DNA of 64,000 bases from Weissella confusa (GCA_001436895.1 JQAY01000002.1:88167-152166), one strand, 5' to 3'; shown: positions 43,163-51,709, counted from the stretch's first letter. Notes: generated from the sequence alone by a model not told the origin. Numbers and translations: made by a program.

Positions 43163-44120
43163 CACGGTTCCTCCTTTTCACTAAGTAATACCCACCACCA
43201 GCAAGACCAGTCACGAGTAGCCCGCCACCCCAATAATAAGGCGTCCAATTATGCTTTTCGGGTTTATCCGTCGTGCCCGGCGATGGTTTTGTATTATTAA
43301 ACGCTACCGTTTTTTCTTGATCATCCTTTTTAAACGTCACAGTTGCTTTGGTAAACGCATCTGGACGGCCATCTACTGGCAAAAACAGCTTAAATGGCGA
43401 CTTCGGCGCGATTGTAATTGGCTGCAACGTCTTTTCAGCAACTTTCTTGTTGTGGTTATATAGCGTCATTGTTGCCTGGACCCCAGTCAACAACTGCGCT
43501 GTATCATTGTCGAATTTAAATTCGTAACCTCGCTTAGTTGTCGTGAAAACATCAGCCACATTGGTGACATCAAGACCGCTTACAGCCGTCGTTTCAGTTT
43601 CACTTGTCGCCATCACGATACTAGTAATGAGTGAGATATTATTTTTAATATCATTCTTTGATGCCTGGGCTAACTCTGTCACACGCAAACCGCCAATTTT
43701 CACCCCGTCAAATGGTTCTTGATCCGTTTTTAAATGAAACGTGATATGTTTCGTTTCATTTGGTGCGATGGTCCCCGTTTGTTTTGGTTTATCAGTCAAC
43801 TTACGAATACCTTGACGCTTGTCGGTATCACGATATACTAGTTGCCCATTCTGATTTGTATAGGCATCTTCTATCTCTGCTTGATAGCGGCGCTTTTCAG
43901 TCCCCGTATTCGTGATATCAGCTTCAACAGTATAGTCATGGTCCGCTTCATAGTGAAAACTATAAATATTCGGCTTTGCCTGCGACACTGATTCGCTAAT
44001 GACAGGCGTGACGGTTAAATCCTGACCTTTCAGCGTTGTCGCCGACACATTAGCCCCCAGTAACAATCCCAATAAACAGCTAAGGCTCAGAATCCCCCAT
44101 TTCTTCATCGCTACTGTCAT
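43152..44120 (-). CDS. WxL-interacting protein (DUF916/DUF3324), first copy
   Basis: The 322-residue protein has a signal peptide (about 1-28), an N-terminal DUF916-like domain ('LTVTPVISESVSQAKPNIYSF' onward), a DUF3324-like domain ending near 265, and one C-terminal membrane span with a basic tail ('YYLVKRRNR'). Such proteins tether WxL proteins to the cell wall. ATG overlaps the stop of the small LPXTG gene (ATGA), so translation is coupled. It is one of two copies here. Confidence 0.87.
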   Translation of the reverse strand: MTVAMKKWGILSLSCLLGLLLGANVSATTLKGQDLTVTPVISESVSQAKPNIYSFHYEADHDYTVEADITNTGTEKRRYQAEIEDAYTNQNGQLVYRDTDKRQGIRKLTDKPKQTGTIAPNETKHITFHLKTDQEPFDGVKIGGLRVTELAQASKNDIKNNISLITSIVMATSETETTAVSGLDVTNVADVFTTTKRGYEFKFDNDTAQLLTGVQATMTLYNHNKKVAEKTLQPITIAPKSPFKLFLPVDGRPDAFTKATVTFKKDDQEKTVAFNNTKPSPGTTDKPEKHNWTPYYWGGGLLVTGLAGGGYYLVKRRNRDGA

Positions 44121-44443
44121 TTTTCTTGTTTTTTATCGCGAGTCAAATACCAGGCATAACCCATTGACCCAATTAAAATCACAACCAACGTCGAAACGCC
44201 ACCCTTCATCATGGCGCTCGTCTCTGGCAATTGTGTTTGTTCAACGATGACAGTTGGTCGATTACTGTTGCTTAAATCATCTTCAGAGCTTTGTGTTTGA
44301 CTCTGATCAGCTGTTTTGTTTTTTACACCAACACCGGCATCTGAATGACCATACGTTTCTGCATGAATCGTATTAACTGGTGCTGCCAACAGCGCTAGTG
44401 ATAGCAACCCTGACAATAGCATCCCCACTTTTTTACGCATCAT
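44117..44443 (-). CDS. Small sortase-anchored protein of the WxL cluster
   Basis: The 108-residue protein has a signal peptide (about 1-28, ending 'TIHA'), a short Ser/Thr/Gln-rich middle, and a sorting signal near the C-terminus: 'LPETS', a hydrophobic stretch and 'RDKKQEK'. LPETS is a slight variant of LPXTG. Small proteins of this layout are typical of WxL operons. The RBS is AGGAGGAGG. Confidence 0.85.
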   Translation of the reverse strand: MMRKKVGMLLSGLLSLALLAAPVNTIHAETYGHSDAGVGVKNKTADQSQTQSSEDDLSNSNRPTVIVEQTQLPETSAMMKGGVSTLVVILIGSMGYAWYLTRDKKQEK

Positions 44444-44460
44444 TCCTCCTCCTTTAAAAC

Positions 44461-45492
44461 TTAACTTGCTTGATTCTGTTCCGCCTTCTTTTTACGGTGA
44501 ATGTAGTACCAAATTGCCAAAATCAAAATAATCAAAATAATGGCCAGGATAATCCACTTAATCCATGGGTTGTAGTGATCATTAATCACAACTGCATCTG
44601 CAATATCAACCGTAAAGTCCTTCTCTAACGTCCAATGGTGGCCATCAGCTGTTTGTACTTCGGCTTTATAGTGATAGTCTCCAGGCGTAATCGTCTTCTT
44701 GTCCCAATTATTTGTGAACTTGAAACTAGAATTTGGTGCCATGCTCAACCCAGTTTCCGTCGTCTTACCCATCACTTTGCCATCATCTTTAGTCGTAATC
44801 GTGGCGTTCACCGTCATATCACTGATAATGGCTGGCTTGATATTCTTGTAAACCGACTTCACCTTAATATCTGTACCAACACGACCAGCTTTAATTTCAC
44901 CCAACTTCAAATCAGGCTCAGCTGTTTTGTCTTCTTCTTTCAAAACAACCGACATCGTGTAAGCAAACTTATTCTTTACGCTCACACCTTTGTGGGTTAA
45001 CGGATTTTCTTCAGTCGCTGACTTTACTAATAAACCACCTACCACAACACCTTCAAACGGCTTCTTTGGTGTCGTAAACGTAAACGGCACTTCCACAATT
45101 TCGTTAGCGGGAATCGTGACGGTCTTTTTGTGATCCGCCTTGCGAACAATATTGCGGAACTTCACCGGTGCCGTAGTCGTTTTAGGTGTTTTTACACGAT
45201 CAATCGACAAAACGCCCGAATCAGCCGTGTATGATGTCGTTGGCTGAATCGTTACTTTTTGATCTTCCTTAGATAAATTAGCGATCTTAAGTTTGATGGT
45301 TTCTTTTTGACCAGGTGTTACCTTTAAATTAAAGATACCGTTCTGTGCAATTTGATTTTCTGGATATACCGGCGCAATCGCTATTTCTGATGTCCCGGTT
45401 GCATGAGCGGTTACCGCACTAAACGGGAACACAAGCAACATCGCTAACACCATAAATAGTGGTTTCAATAAACGCTTAAACGTCATTGTCAT
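44461..45492 (-). CDS. WxL-interacting protein (DUF916/DUF3324), second copy
   Basis: The 343-residue protein has a signal peptide (about 1-32), 'IAIAPVYPENQIAQNGIFNL' and 'KKPFEGVVVGGLLVKS' of DUF916, a DUF3324-like part ('SVYKNIKPAIISDMTVNA'), a membrane span (about 313-332) and a basic tail. It is the first gene of a four-gene operon (44461 to 41042, minus strand), after the WxL gene at 45580 and its terminator. Confidence 0.87.
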   Translation of the reverse strand: MTMTFKRLLKPLFMVLAMLLVFPFSAVTAHATGTSEIAIAPVYPENQIAQNGIFNLKVTPGQKETIKLKIANLSKEDQKVTIQPTTSYTADSGVLSIDRVKTPKTTTAPVKFRNIVRKADHKKTVTIPANEIVEVPFTFTTPKKPFEGVVVGGLLVKSATEENPLTHKGVSVKNKFAYTMSVVLKEEDKTAEPDLKLGEIKAGRVGTDIKVKSVYKNIKPAIISDMTVNATITTKDDGKVMGKTTETGLSMAPNSSFKFTNNWDKKTITPGDYHYKAEVQTADGHHWTLEKDFTVDIADAVVINDHYNPWIKWIILAIILIILILAIWYYIHRKKKAEQNQAS

Positions 45493-45542
45493 GATGGTTA
45501 TTTTTCTCCCTCTGTATCAGTTTCACCCCTAAATAAACAAAA

Positions 45543-45561
45543 GGACCCTTATTCAGGGTCC
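45543..45561 (-). terminator. Terminator of the small WxL gene
   Basis: 7-bp perfect stem (45543-45549 with 45555-45561), 5-base loop, T-rich on the minus strand. Confidence 0.72.
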
Positions 45562-45579
45562 CTAAAAAGATGCGAAGTT

Positions 45580-46284
45580 TTAGTTTACCGAAGCATTAGG
45601 CGTTGCGTTTAGTGTCCATGTAATAGGCGCATCGTATTGACCGGCTGGTACGTTAGCACCCATGTCCAATGATGCCGTGTTAGCCTTGTTGTAGTAAACA
45701 CTCGTGCTTCCGTAACCCGTACCTTGTGCTGATTGCATGACACGGTGTTGCGTGTTGTCACCTGAAACAAGCTTTGGTTGGTACAAGCTTGGCATCTTAC
45801 CTGACGTGTTCTCACCTGAAGTTTGCTTCAAGTTGATTGCCCAGTCAGAAAGGTTTGCAACGGCAGTACCGTCAACGTTAGCAAAGTCACCCAACGTTGC
45901 CGTCAATTGCCAAGGCATTGTCGTCGTTGTCGTTGAACCCTCTTCACCTGAAGTTGACGTACGTGAATCCGTAACCTTCAAAAGTCCTGAATCGTTTCCG
46001 TCGTCAGAAATCAAACCTTGGTTGTTAATCAATGGCAAGTTCTTGTTTGCCGTCTTTGATTGCGCCGTCAAACCGAAGTTCATGTCAGGCACAGCATCCA
46101 AAGTCAAGAATCCTTCTTCAACCTTTACCGTGGCATCTGAGTTACCTGATACAGATCCGTTTGCATCGTTCTTAGTTGTGCTTGTAGCTGCTGGCAAAGT
46201 TGAATCAGCGTTTGCAACAACTCCAGTAGTTCCCACTACAGCTGCCAAAACGGCAGCACTAGCCAAAATTGACTTGTATGACAT
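45580..46284 (-). CDS. WxL domain surface protein
   Basis: The 234-residue protein has a signal peptide (about 1-27, ending 'ANA') and the two WxL motifs in order: 'PWQLTATLGDF' and 'ITWTLNATP' near the C-terminus. It should bind peptidoglycan non-covalently. The RBS (GAGGTGAGG) is strong. It lies upstream of the second DUF916 gene but is separated by a terminator, so it is probably made in larger amounts. Confidence 0.92.
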   Translation of the reverse strand: MSYKSILASAAVLAAVVGTTGVVANADSTLPAATSTTKNDANGSVSGNSDATVKVEEGFLTLDAVPDMNFGLTAQSKTANKNLPLINNQGLISDDGNDSGLLKVTDSRTSTSGEEGSTTTTTMPWQLTATLGDFANVDGTAVANLSDWAINLKQTSGENTSGKMPSLYQPKLVSGDNTQHRVMQSAQGTGYGSTSVYYNKANTASLDMGANVPAGQYDAPITWTLNATPNASVN

Positions 46285-46425
46285 AGTTCCTCACCTCAAA
46301 AATCTTATTTGTAACTTAAGTACAAGATGATATTACCTAAATTACTTACATTTAGTTGGCGTCGTTTTTACCAAAAACGAAATTTTCCACTAAACAATTC
46401 ATACCGTTAACCAATATATATAGGA

Positions 46426-46460
46426 AAAAGGCAATCGTGACCGAATCACAATTGCCTTTT
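46426..46460 (-). terminator. Terminator of the SteT-like permease gene
   Basis: Stem of 15 bases with one mismatch (46426-46440 with 46446-46460), 5-base loop, T-rich tail on the minus strand. Confidence 0.78.
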
Positions 46461-46464
46461 AAAA

Positions 46465-47790
46465 TTACTGCTTATTCTTGTAGTAAAGGTAAACCGGTAC
46501 GCCGACACCTACGAAGATGAATGAAATCAACACCATCGTAAAGCTTGAAATCAGCGTGTTAACCAAAATGAACAATGCGCCCAAGATGGCAACCAATGGG
46601 ATGAATGGAAATAGCGGTACGCTAAACACTTCCGGATTCTTTTCCAAACCAGCCTTCTTATTACGAGCACGCAAGATGAAAATACCAAAGAACGTCGCCG
46701 TGTAGAACAACCAGATAACAAACACAGCCATGTCTGACAACCAGTCAGCCTTTGATGTGAACATCAATGCACCAGCCAATACAGCCGTCGTCCAAAGCGC
46801 GCCAACCGGTGCTTGCGCCTTGTTCAACGTGCCCAAGAACTTAGGCAACACACCATCATGTGACATGGCATAAACCATTCGAGGAAACGCTAACATCTTA
46901 CCATTCAACGTTCCGGCCATTGAGACCAAGATACCAACTGACAACAAACGACCACCTAACTCACCGAACGCTGACTTAGCCACTTCGAATGTGACGTTGT
47001 TGCCCAACTTCACGATTTGATCAGCTGGCATTGCACGGTAAACACCGTATGACACACCAACGTAGGCGATCATAACAATCAAGACACCCCAAATGATTGA
47101 ACGTGGAATGTTACGACGTGGGTCCTTCAACTCACCACCCAAGTTCGTCAACGTTGCCCAACCATCGTACGCAAACAACGTTGCCAATACAGCCATTCCA
47201 AAGTTACCCGTTGCCGTTGATGACAATTGTGAAACCGTTTGACCCAACGCATCAGCCTTACCGAAGAACAAACCGAACACCATCAACACGGCAATCGGAA
47301 TCAACTTGATACTTGTTGTTGCGACTTGGAACATTGAGGCAATGCGATTATCCAATGAGTTCATCGCCGTCACCAATACCAACGCTGCCAAACCAATCCA
47401 GACGACGCTGCTCTCTGGCAAACCAAAGAAATTTGCAAACAAGTAGGCGAAGTAAGCCGAGATTGAGGCCACAATAGCTGGTGCATAGACAACAACCTGC
47501 GTCCAGCCCGTCAAGAAGCCCCAAAACTTACCATAAAGCTTTTCCATGTAGATGTAGATACCACCCGTTTGCGGGATGTGTGCCCCGATTTCAGAAATCG
47601 TCAAACCGGCTGCTAACGTTACCACACCACCAGCAATCCAGGCCCACAAAGCACCCGTTGTGCTACCAGCGGTCTCCAAAACTTGCCCTTGCTTGAAGAA
47701 AATACCTGATCCAATAACCGTTCCGATAACGATTGAAATACCCGTCCAAACACCCATTGAGCGTTTCAAATGTCGTTCATTGCCTACCAT
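46465..47790 (-). CDS. APC-superfamily Ser/Thr permease (SteT-like, LAT branch)
   Basis: The 441-residue protein has about 12 membrane segments and the LAT-type start 'GISIVIGTVIGSGIFFKQG' (about 15-33), as in Bacillus subtilis SteT, a serine/threonine exchanger. Specificity is supported by its Ser/Thr-rich leader peptide. ATG 47790 follows GAGGT by 7 bases; the extension to 47844 lies in the attenuator. It has a leader peptide and terminator upstream. Confidence 0.86.
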   Translation of the reverse strand: MVGNERHLKRSMGVWTGISIVIGTVIGSGIFFKQGQVLETAGSTTGALWAWIAGGVVTLAAGLTISEIGAHIPQTGGIYIYMEKLYGKFWGFLTGWTQVVVYAPAIVASISAYFAYLFANFFGLPESSVVWIGLAALVLVTAMNSLDNRIASMFQVATTSIKLIPIAVLMVFGLFFGKADALGQTVSQLSSTATGNFGMAVLATLFAYDGWATLTNLGGELKDPRRNIPRSIIWGVLIVMIAYVGVSYGVYRAMPADQIVKLGNNVTFEVAKSAFGELGGRLLSVGILVSMAGTLNGKMLAFPRMVYAMSHDGVLPKFLGTLNKAQAPVGALWTTAVLAGALMFTSKADWLSDMAVFVIWLFYTATFFGIFILRARNKKAGLEKNPEVFSVPLFPFIPLVAILGALFILVNTLISSFTMVLISFIFVGVGVPVYLYYKNKQ

Positions 47791-47832
47791 AATGTCTACC
47801 TCATCTTTCCTTAAAGCCCCTAAGTATACAAA

Positions 47833-47901
47833 AAAGCCACCCAACCCCTGGTATGCCTATACAGTCTGTGTATAGGGGTACCAACATGGTTGAGTGGCTT
47901 T
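47833..47901 (-). terminator. Attenuator terminator of the SteT-like gene
   Basis: 14-base stem with one G-T pair (47901-47888 with 47846-47833 on the minus strand), large loop with an inner hairpin, then T6. Its left arm contains CCACTCAACC, which can pair with GTGGTTGAGT (47934-47943, minus strand) in the leader ORF. Confidence 0.84.
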
Positions 47902-47915
47902 GTGAAATACAATTA

Positions 47916-48005
47916 TTATTGCACGTCAAATTTACTCAACCACAAACGGGTGGTTGAGTCAGAGGACGTCGTCATGATCATAGCTGTGCTAATTCGATTA
48001 TTCAT
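47916..48005 (-). CDS. Ser/Thr-rich leader peptide of the SteT-like permease
   Basis: A 29-residue ORF on the minus strand with AAAAGGAGGG 7 bases before the ATG. Ten of 29 residues are Ser or Thr, including TTSSDSTT (residues 12-19). The DNA for SerThrThr carries ACTCAACCAC, the first segment of a trp-type attenuator. No protein function is expected. The ATG is preceded by a promoter-like element at 48053-48039. Confidence 0.8.
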   Translation of the reverse strand: MNNRISTAMIMTTSSDSTTRLWLSKFDVQ

Positions 48006-48038
48006 AGGTCTGCCCTCCTTTTGGCGTTTTTAGTATGG

Positions 48039-48075
48039 TTAGAACTTTATCATCTAGGCATAGGGTTTGTCTAGC
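48039..48075 (-). promoter_or_regulatory. Promoter region of the Ser/Thr leader
   Basis: On the minus strand a TAGACA -35 (near 48073) and the element ATGATAAAGTTCTAA (48053-48039), which is 14/15 identical to the one in the Thr-leader promoter at 39371. Confidence 0.5.
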
Positions 48076-48199
48076 CTTTTCTCATTTTATTTACATTTTT
48101 AGTTTCTGCAGTTTTTGGAATTTAAATAACTTGATGTGTTGCCACTGGCGTCACGAGGCATGGCGGTTGGTTGGGCTGGCACGACACTAACCACAAAAA

Positions 48200-48233
48200 A
48201 ATCCATCATCCGCAACCAAACGAATGATGGATT
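48200..48233 (-). terminator. Terminator of the GRP-family gene
   Basis: 10-bp perfect stem (48200-48209 with 48224-48233), 14-base loop, then T-rich on the minus strand. Confidence 0.8.
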
Positions 48234-48245
48234 AAAACTTATTTA

Positions 48246-49160
48246 TTAACCGGCCATTGTAACCAAGATACCACCTAGCATAACAAAAATCGCACCGATT
48301 CCAATTCCGATGATTTGGCGCTTCGTCTTGCGCTCCTTCAAGATGATGATGGCTCCCATCGTTGAAACGATGATTCCCATTTGTGACAACGTTGATGCCT
48401 TGGCTTGTCCAACTGCTGGATTCAACACTGCCAAACGGATCATCACTTCACCAGTCCCCCACATCACACCGGCGATTCCGTTCTTAGCCGTTTCCTTCGT
48501 CAACAATGGCAAGCTCAAGTTTCCACCGTTAAAGATGATAATACCGAAGACCAACGCACCGATTGTTTGTCCAATCGCAATTGGCAATGATAATGCCATT
48601 GTGTTGTGCAACGTACCCGTGTTTACGTGAACCAAATCAAGAATAGCAACCGTCTTCGGAATCATGAAGTAAATCATGTAGGCAAAGACGGAGATAGCTG
48701 TTAGACGAACACCGTCTTTGTTCAAGTTAGATGGCTTACCTGAAATCAAGAACACACCAATAATTACTGAGGCAATGGCCAACAAACCAATTGTCCATTG
48801 GTGTGCGCCCGTCCATTCTCCAAACACGGCTGCACCGACCAAGGCATTCACAGCAATTTGTCCGGCAGTGTTCAAACCTGACGCTTGTGATACACCCATC
48901 TTCTTAAAGGCGGCTAGTTGGAAACTCGTTCCAGCTGCCCAGGCAATTCCTGAAAGGACGTACGTCAACCCTGCCATACTAAAGACAACTGATGTGGTTG
49001 GTGCTTCAACGTATGCGTACACGCCAACAACAATTGAGAATACTAGTGATCCAAGTGCACCACCTAAAATTTGATTTGCGACACGGCCACCAGCCCAGCC
49101 GTTCACAATTCCCATCGCACCCCACAAAACCGCAGGAATCAAAGCAAGCATAATTGACAT
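48246..49160 (-). CDS. GRP-family sugar porter (GlcU/RbsU-like)
   Basis: The 304-residue protein has about ten membrane segments and the family start 'ALIPAVLWGAMGIVNGWAGG', as in GlcU of Bacillus and Staphylococcus and RbsU of Lactobacillus (drug/metabolite superfamily). It imports glucose or ribose by proton symport; the sugar is not clear. It is single here. A close paralogue is at 59458. Confidence 0.83.
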   Translation of the reverse strand: MSIMLALIPAVLWGAMGIVNGWAGGRVANQILGGALGSLVFSIVVGVYAYVEAPTTSVVFSMAGLTYVLSGIAWAAGTSFQLAAFKKMGVSQASGLNTAGQIAVNALVGAAVFGEWTGAHQWTIGLLAIASVIIGVFLISGKPSNLNKDGVRLTAISVFAYMIYFMIPKTVAILDLVHVNTGTLHNTMALSLPIAIGQTIGALVFGIIIFNGGNLSLPLLTKETAKNGIAGVMWGTGEVMIRLAVLNPAVGQAKASTLSQMGIIVSTMGAIIILKERKTKRQIIGIGIGAIFVMLGGILVTMAG

Positions 49161-49246
49161 GTACCAATTCTCTCTTTCAATCTCTTAATCAATGTAAATT
49201 ACTATAGCACCGTGCATTAACCGCGCGAATTAAAAAGGGAACAAAA

Positions 49247-49293
49247 TAGACCAATTGTCAAATTGGCGTATACCATTTCTGACAATTGGTCTA
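49247..49293 (-). terminator. Terminator of the DHA2 pump gene
   Basis: 14-bp perfect stem (49247-49260 with 49280-49293), 19-base loop; T-rich tail on the minus strand. Confidence 0.78.
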
Positions 49294-49302
49294 GTTTTTT
49301 TA

Positions 49303-50667
49303 TTATTGAATTGCTTCTGAACCTGCATCCTTAGGCAGCGTCAAAATCTCCAACATTGGTATGATGGCGAATACACCCAGGACAACGAAGCCCCATGAGT
49401 ACGCGCCTTGCAATGAGAAATGCGTTTGGAACAAGTGAATAATCACCGTAATCAATGAAATACCCAATCCTTGTCCCATACTTTGCGTAACCGCTGTTAA
49501 CGTATTGGCACCGTTACGGTCTTCTGGCGCGATTTCAGTGAATTGCAATCCGTTATATGACGTAAACGCCAATGAACGGCCGACACCAGAAATCAAAGCC
49601 AACAACATAATCCAAACAGCTGGTGACGTTGGACGAACCAACGCCAAAGCAAATGAACTTAAAGCTAACATCGAGAACGAGGCAACCAATGCACCGCGGA
49701 AGCCCATCTTGCGAATAATTGGATTCGTGAATGGCTTGATCCCAATATTACCCACGAAGATAAACAACACATACCAACCTGCACGCGCAGCCGTCCAGCC
49801 AAATACCGTTTGGAGCAAGACCGTCAAAACATATGGCAAACTAGCAATCGTCACTTGGAAGATGGTCCCACCAGTTTGGAAAACACGGAACGTCGGTACC
49901 TTCATGGCATCAACTGAGAATAATGGATTCTCAGCCTTACGCAAGTGGAAGAAGACATTCACACCTAACAAGATACCAATGACTACCAGAATCAATCCGT
50001 ACCAAACAACTGCACCAGTACGAGCGACCATCTCTGCCCCCGCCAACAAAGCAACCGATGCCAAGGCCAACTCAATGAAACCACGCACGTCAAAGGCACG
50101 TGCTTGCTTAACCTCATCCTTTGGCAATAAATGCAACCCGATCAAAAAGGCGATAATACCGATTGGCAAATTAATCAAGAAAATCCAGTGCCAAGTGAAG
50201 TATGTGACGAACATACCACCAATCACCGGTGCCAATGCCGGTGCGACCAATGATGGCCACACTAGATAACTAATCATACGGAGTAGCTGATTAGCTGGCG
50301 TCTTTTCCAACACAATCAAACGTGCCGTTGGCGTCATCATGGCACCAGCGATTCCTTGAATTACGCGCATCGTTAATAGCACAGCGAAATTTGGCGCTAA
50401 AGCACTACCCAAAGAACTAACCGTAAACAGTGCCACAGCTAACAACCAAATGCGCTTGTTGCCCAAACGTTGCGCAATCCAACCACTCAATGGAATAAAC
50501 ACGGCAACTGCAATCATATATGTACTTACCAACAAACTAATTGTGGCAGCAGACACATTAAAGTTCTGCGCCATTTTTGGCAATGCCGTCGTGACGATTG
50601 TACCGTCCATGACATCCATAAATAAACTAGCCGCCATCAATAAGGCAACTTTTATTTCTCTACTCAT
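49303..50667 (-). CDS. DHA2-family MFS multidrug transporter
   Basis: The 454-residue protein has about 14 membrane segments, the DHA2 motif 'LFMDVMDGTIVTTALPKMAQ' (TM1) and 'GWIAQRLGNKRIWLLAV' (motif A-like). It exports drugs with proton exchange. ATG 50667 follows AAAGGTGGG; the ten-codon extension lacks a site. The parS-like palindrome at 50704 lies in its upstream region. Confidence 0.85.
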   Translation of the reverse strand: MSREIKVALLMAASLFMDVMDGTIVTTALPKMAQNFNVSAATISLLVSTYMIAVAVFIPLSGWIAQRLGNKRIWLLAVALFTVSSLGSALAPNFAVLLTMRVIQGIAGAMMTPTARLIVLEKTPANQLLRMISYLVWPSLVAPALAPVIGGMFVTYFTWHWIFLINLPIGIIAFLIGLHLLPKDEVKQARAFDVRGFIELALASVALLAGAEMVARTGAVVWYGLILVVIGILLGVNVFFHLRKAENPLFSVDAMKVPTFRVFQTGGTIFQVTIASLPYVLTVLLQTVFGWTAARAGWYVLFIFVGNIGIKPFTNPIIRKMGFRGALVASFSMLALSSFALALVRPTSPAVWIMLLALISGVGRSLAFTSYNGLQFTEIAPEDRNGANTLTAVTQSMGQGLGISLITVIIHLFQTHFSLQGAYSWGFVVLGVFAIIPMLEILTLPKDAGSEAIQ

Positions 50668-50703
50668 TTTCCCACCTTTGATCCTATATTTTCTCAATCT
50701 GAT

Positions 50704-50719
50704 TGTTCCATGTGAAACA
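50704..50719. promoter_or_regulatory. parS-like palindrome with CATG core
   Basis: TGTTCCATGTGAAACA differs from the parS consensus at one central base. Its reverse complement is identical to the site at 61313-61328. It is the core of a longer inverted repeat (GATTGTT...AACAATC). Confidence 0.5.
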
Positions 50720-50735
50720 ATCGGTCGGATATCTC

Positions 50736-50789
50736 TATCACAGCAGCTGTTGGTCTAAAACATCTGACATTCCCAGTCTGCTTTATGTA
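50736..50789 (+). repeat. Dispersed intergenic repeat, copy 2
   Basis: About 54 bases, some 85% identical to 36100-36153. The hairpin arms differ from copy 1 but still pair through G-U (TGTTGG with CTGACA), as expected for a plus-strand RNA. The rest of the intergenic stretch to 50900 shows nothing else. Confidence 0.7.
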
Positions 50790-50900
50790 TCTCTCCCTTA
50801 TACAAGAGACAAAACTACGAGAAACTATGCTACGCCTTTTAATTACACCGCGCAAGAAATAGTGTCATACAACATTTTTAAAATTGATTAAACACATAAT

Positions 50901-50929
50901 TTAACAAATCACCGACAAAGCGCTACACT
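50901..50929 (+). promoter_or_regulatory. Promoter of the 46-residue protein
   Basis: -35 TTAACA (50901-50906), 17-base spacer, -10 TACACT (50924-50929), 70 bases before the start at 50999. Confidence 0.6.
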
Positions 50930-50998
50930 AATAAACGTAGACATACACGCCGGGCCAAACACCTGACGCGCAATTGATGTGCAGGAGGTAATGGAATT

Positions 50999-51139
50999 AT
51001 GTCACAAAAGAATAAGTTGAAGAAGTTGTTGGAAAAGAAGGGGATTGAGTCAATTAACGTTGACGGTACACCAACACCTGTTCAAAGTGCCAAGGAGCTT
51101 GATTTGATTGAAGCTGCCAAGGCAAACGGCATTATGTAA
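50999..51139 (+). CDS. Small Lys-rich protein of unknown function
   Basis: A 46-residue ORF with AGGAGG 10 bases before the ATG, a good promoter and a strong terminator, so it is probably a real gene missed by usual length cut-offs. The N-terminal half is basic and helical ('KNKLKKLLEKKGIE'), the rest is mixed ('QSAKELDLIEAAKANG'). No family recognised. Confidence 0.68.
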   Translation: MSQKNKLKKLLEKKGIESINVDGTPTPVQSAKELDLIEAAKANGIM

Positions 51140-51151
51140 TTCTGACAATGC

Positions 51152-51191
51152 AAAATAGGACGCACAACCAAATGGTTGTGCGTCCTATTTT
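51152..51191. terminator. Bidirectional terminator
   Basis: 18-bp perfect stem (51152-51169 with 51174-51191), 4-base loop. It serves the small ORF and the converging PgpA-like gene. Confidence 0.92.
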
Positions 51192-51677
51192 TTAATCGTG
51201 CGCGATACGCGCTTGTGCTGCAGCGGCAATGGCTGACACGATATCATCAATAAATGTGTTCACGCGGCCACCACGGTGTTGTTCGTCGTTCAAGCGACCA
51301 ACAATACCTGGCTTCATACGATCGAGGTAACCAAAGTTCGTCCATGAAATTGTGCCGTACACACCCAAAATAGACATCACAAGTTGTTCATCAATACCAT
51401 ATGTTCCGTGGTCGCGGTCGATGCGACTTTGCAATGGTTGTGGCAATTGCTTCGCTTCTGCCAAATCATCGATGGCTAGACCAGTCATAACCGCATCTTG
51501 CACTTCAGTCTTGTGCAAAACGTGTTGGACTGAATCAATCGCATCATCCATCGTCAAATCAGGAATAATCGCACGTTGTCCAAACAAGACTAACTCTGCA
51601 ATATCCTTCAACTCAACACCACGCGCATTAAGCATCGCAACAACATCTTCGTAATAATCACGTTCTGTAAATAACAT
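51192..51677 (-). CDS. PgpA/YutG-family phosphatase-like protein
   Basis: The 161-residue protein resembles the alpha-helical PgpA/YutG family: 'LVLFGQRAIIPDLTMDDAID' and 'ILGVYGTISWTNFGYLDRMKPGIVGRLN'. Members include phosphatidylglycerophosphatase A, which makes phosphatidylglycerol, but soluble relatives such as YutG have no proven role. ATG 51677 follows AGAGGGA. The ORF could run to 51734, but that part is a parS-like palindrome. Confidence 0.78.
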   Translation of the reverse strand: MLFTERDYYEDVVAMLNARGVELKDIAELVLFGQRAIIPDLTMDDAIDSVQHVLHKTEVQDAVMTGLAIDDLAEAKQLPQPLQSRIDRDHGTYGIDEQLVMSILGVYGTISWTNFGYLDRMKPGIVGRLNDEQHRGGRVNTFIDDIVSAIAAAAQARIAHD

Positions 51678-51709
51678 AATAATAAATCCCTCTACCCGTA
51701 TTGTAACAA

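Noticed and set aside
50736..50789. GTTTTAGA on the minus strand of the dispersed repeat, resembling the start of type II CRISPR repeats
   Set aside because: There are only two copies 14.6 kb apart, no spacers and no cas genes; the hairpin is on the other strand.
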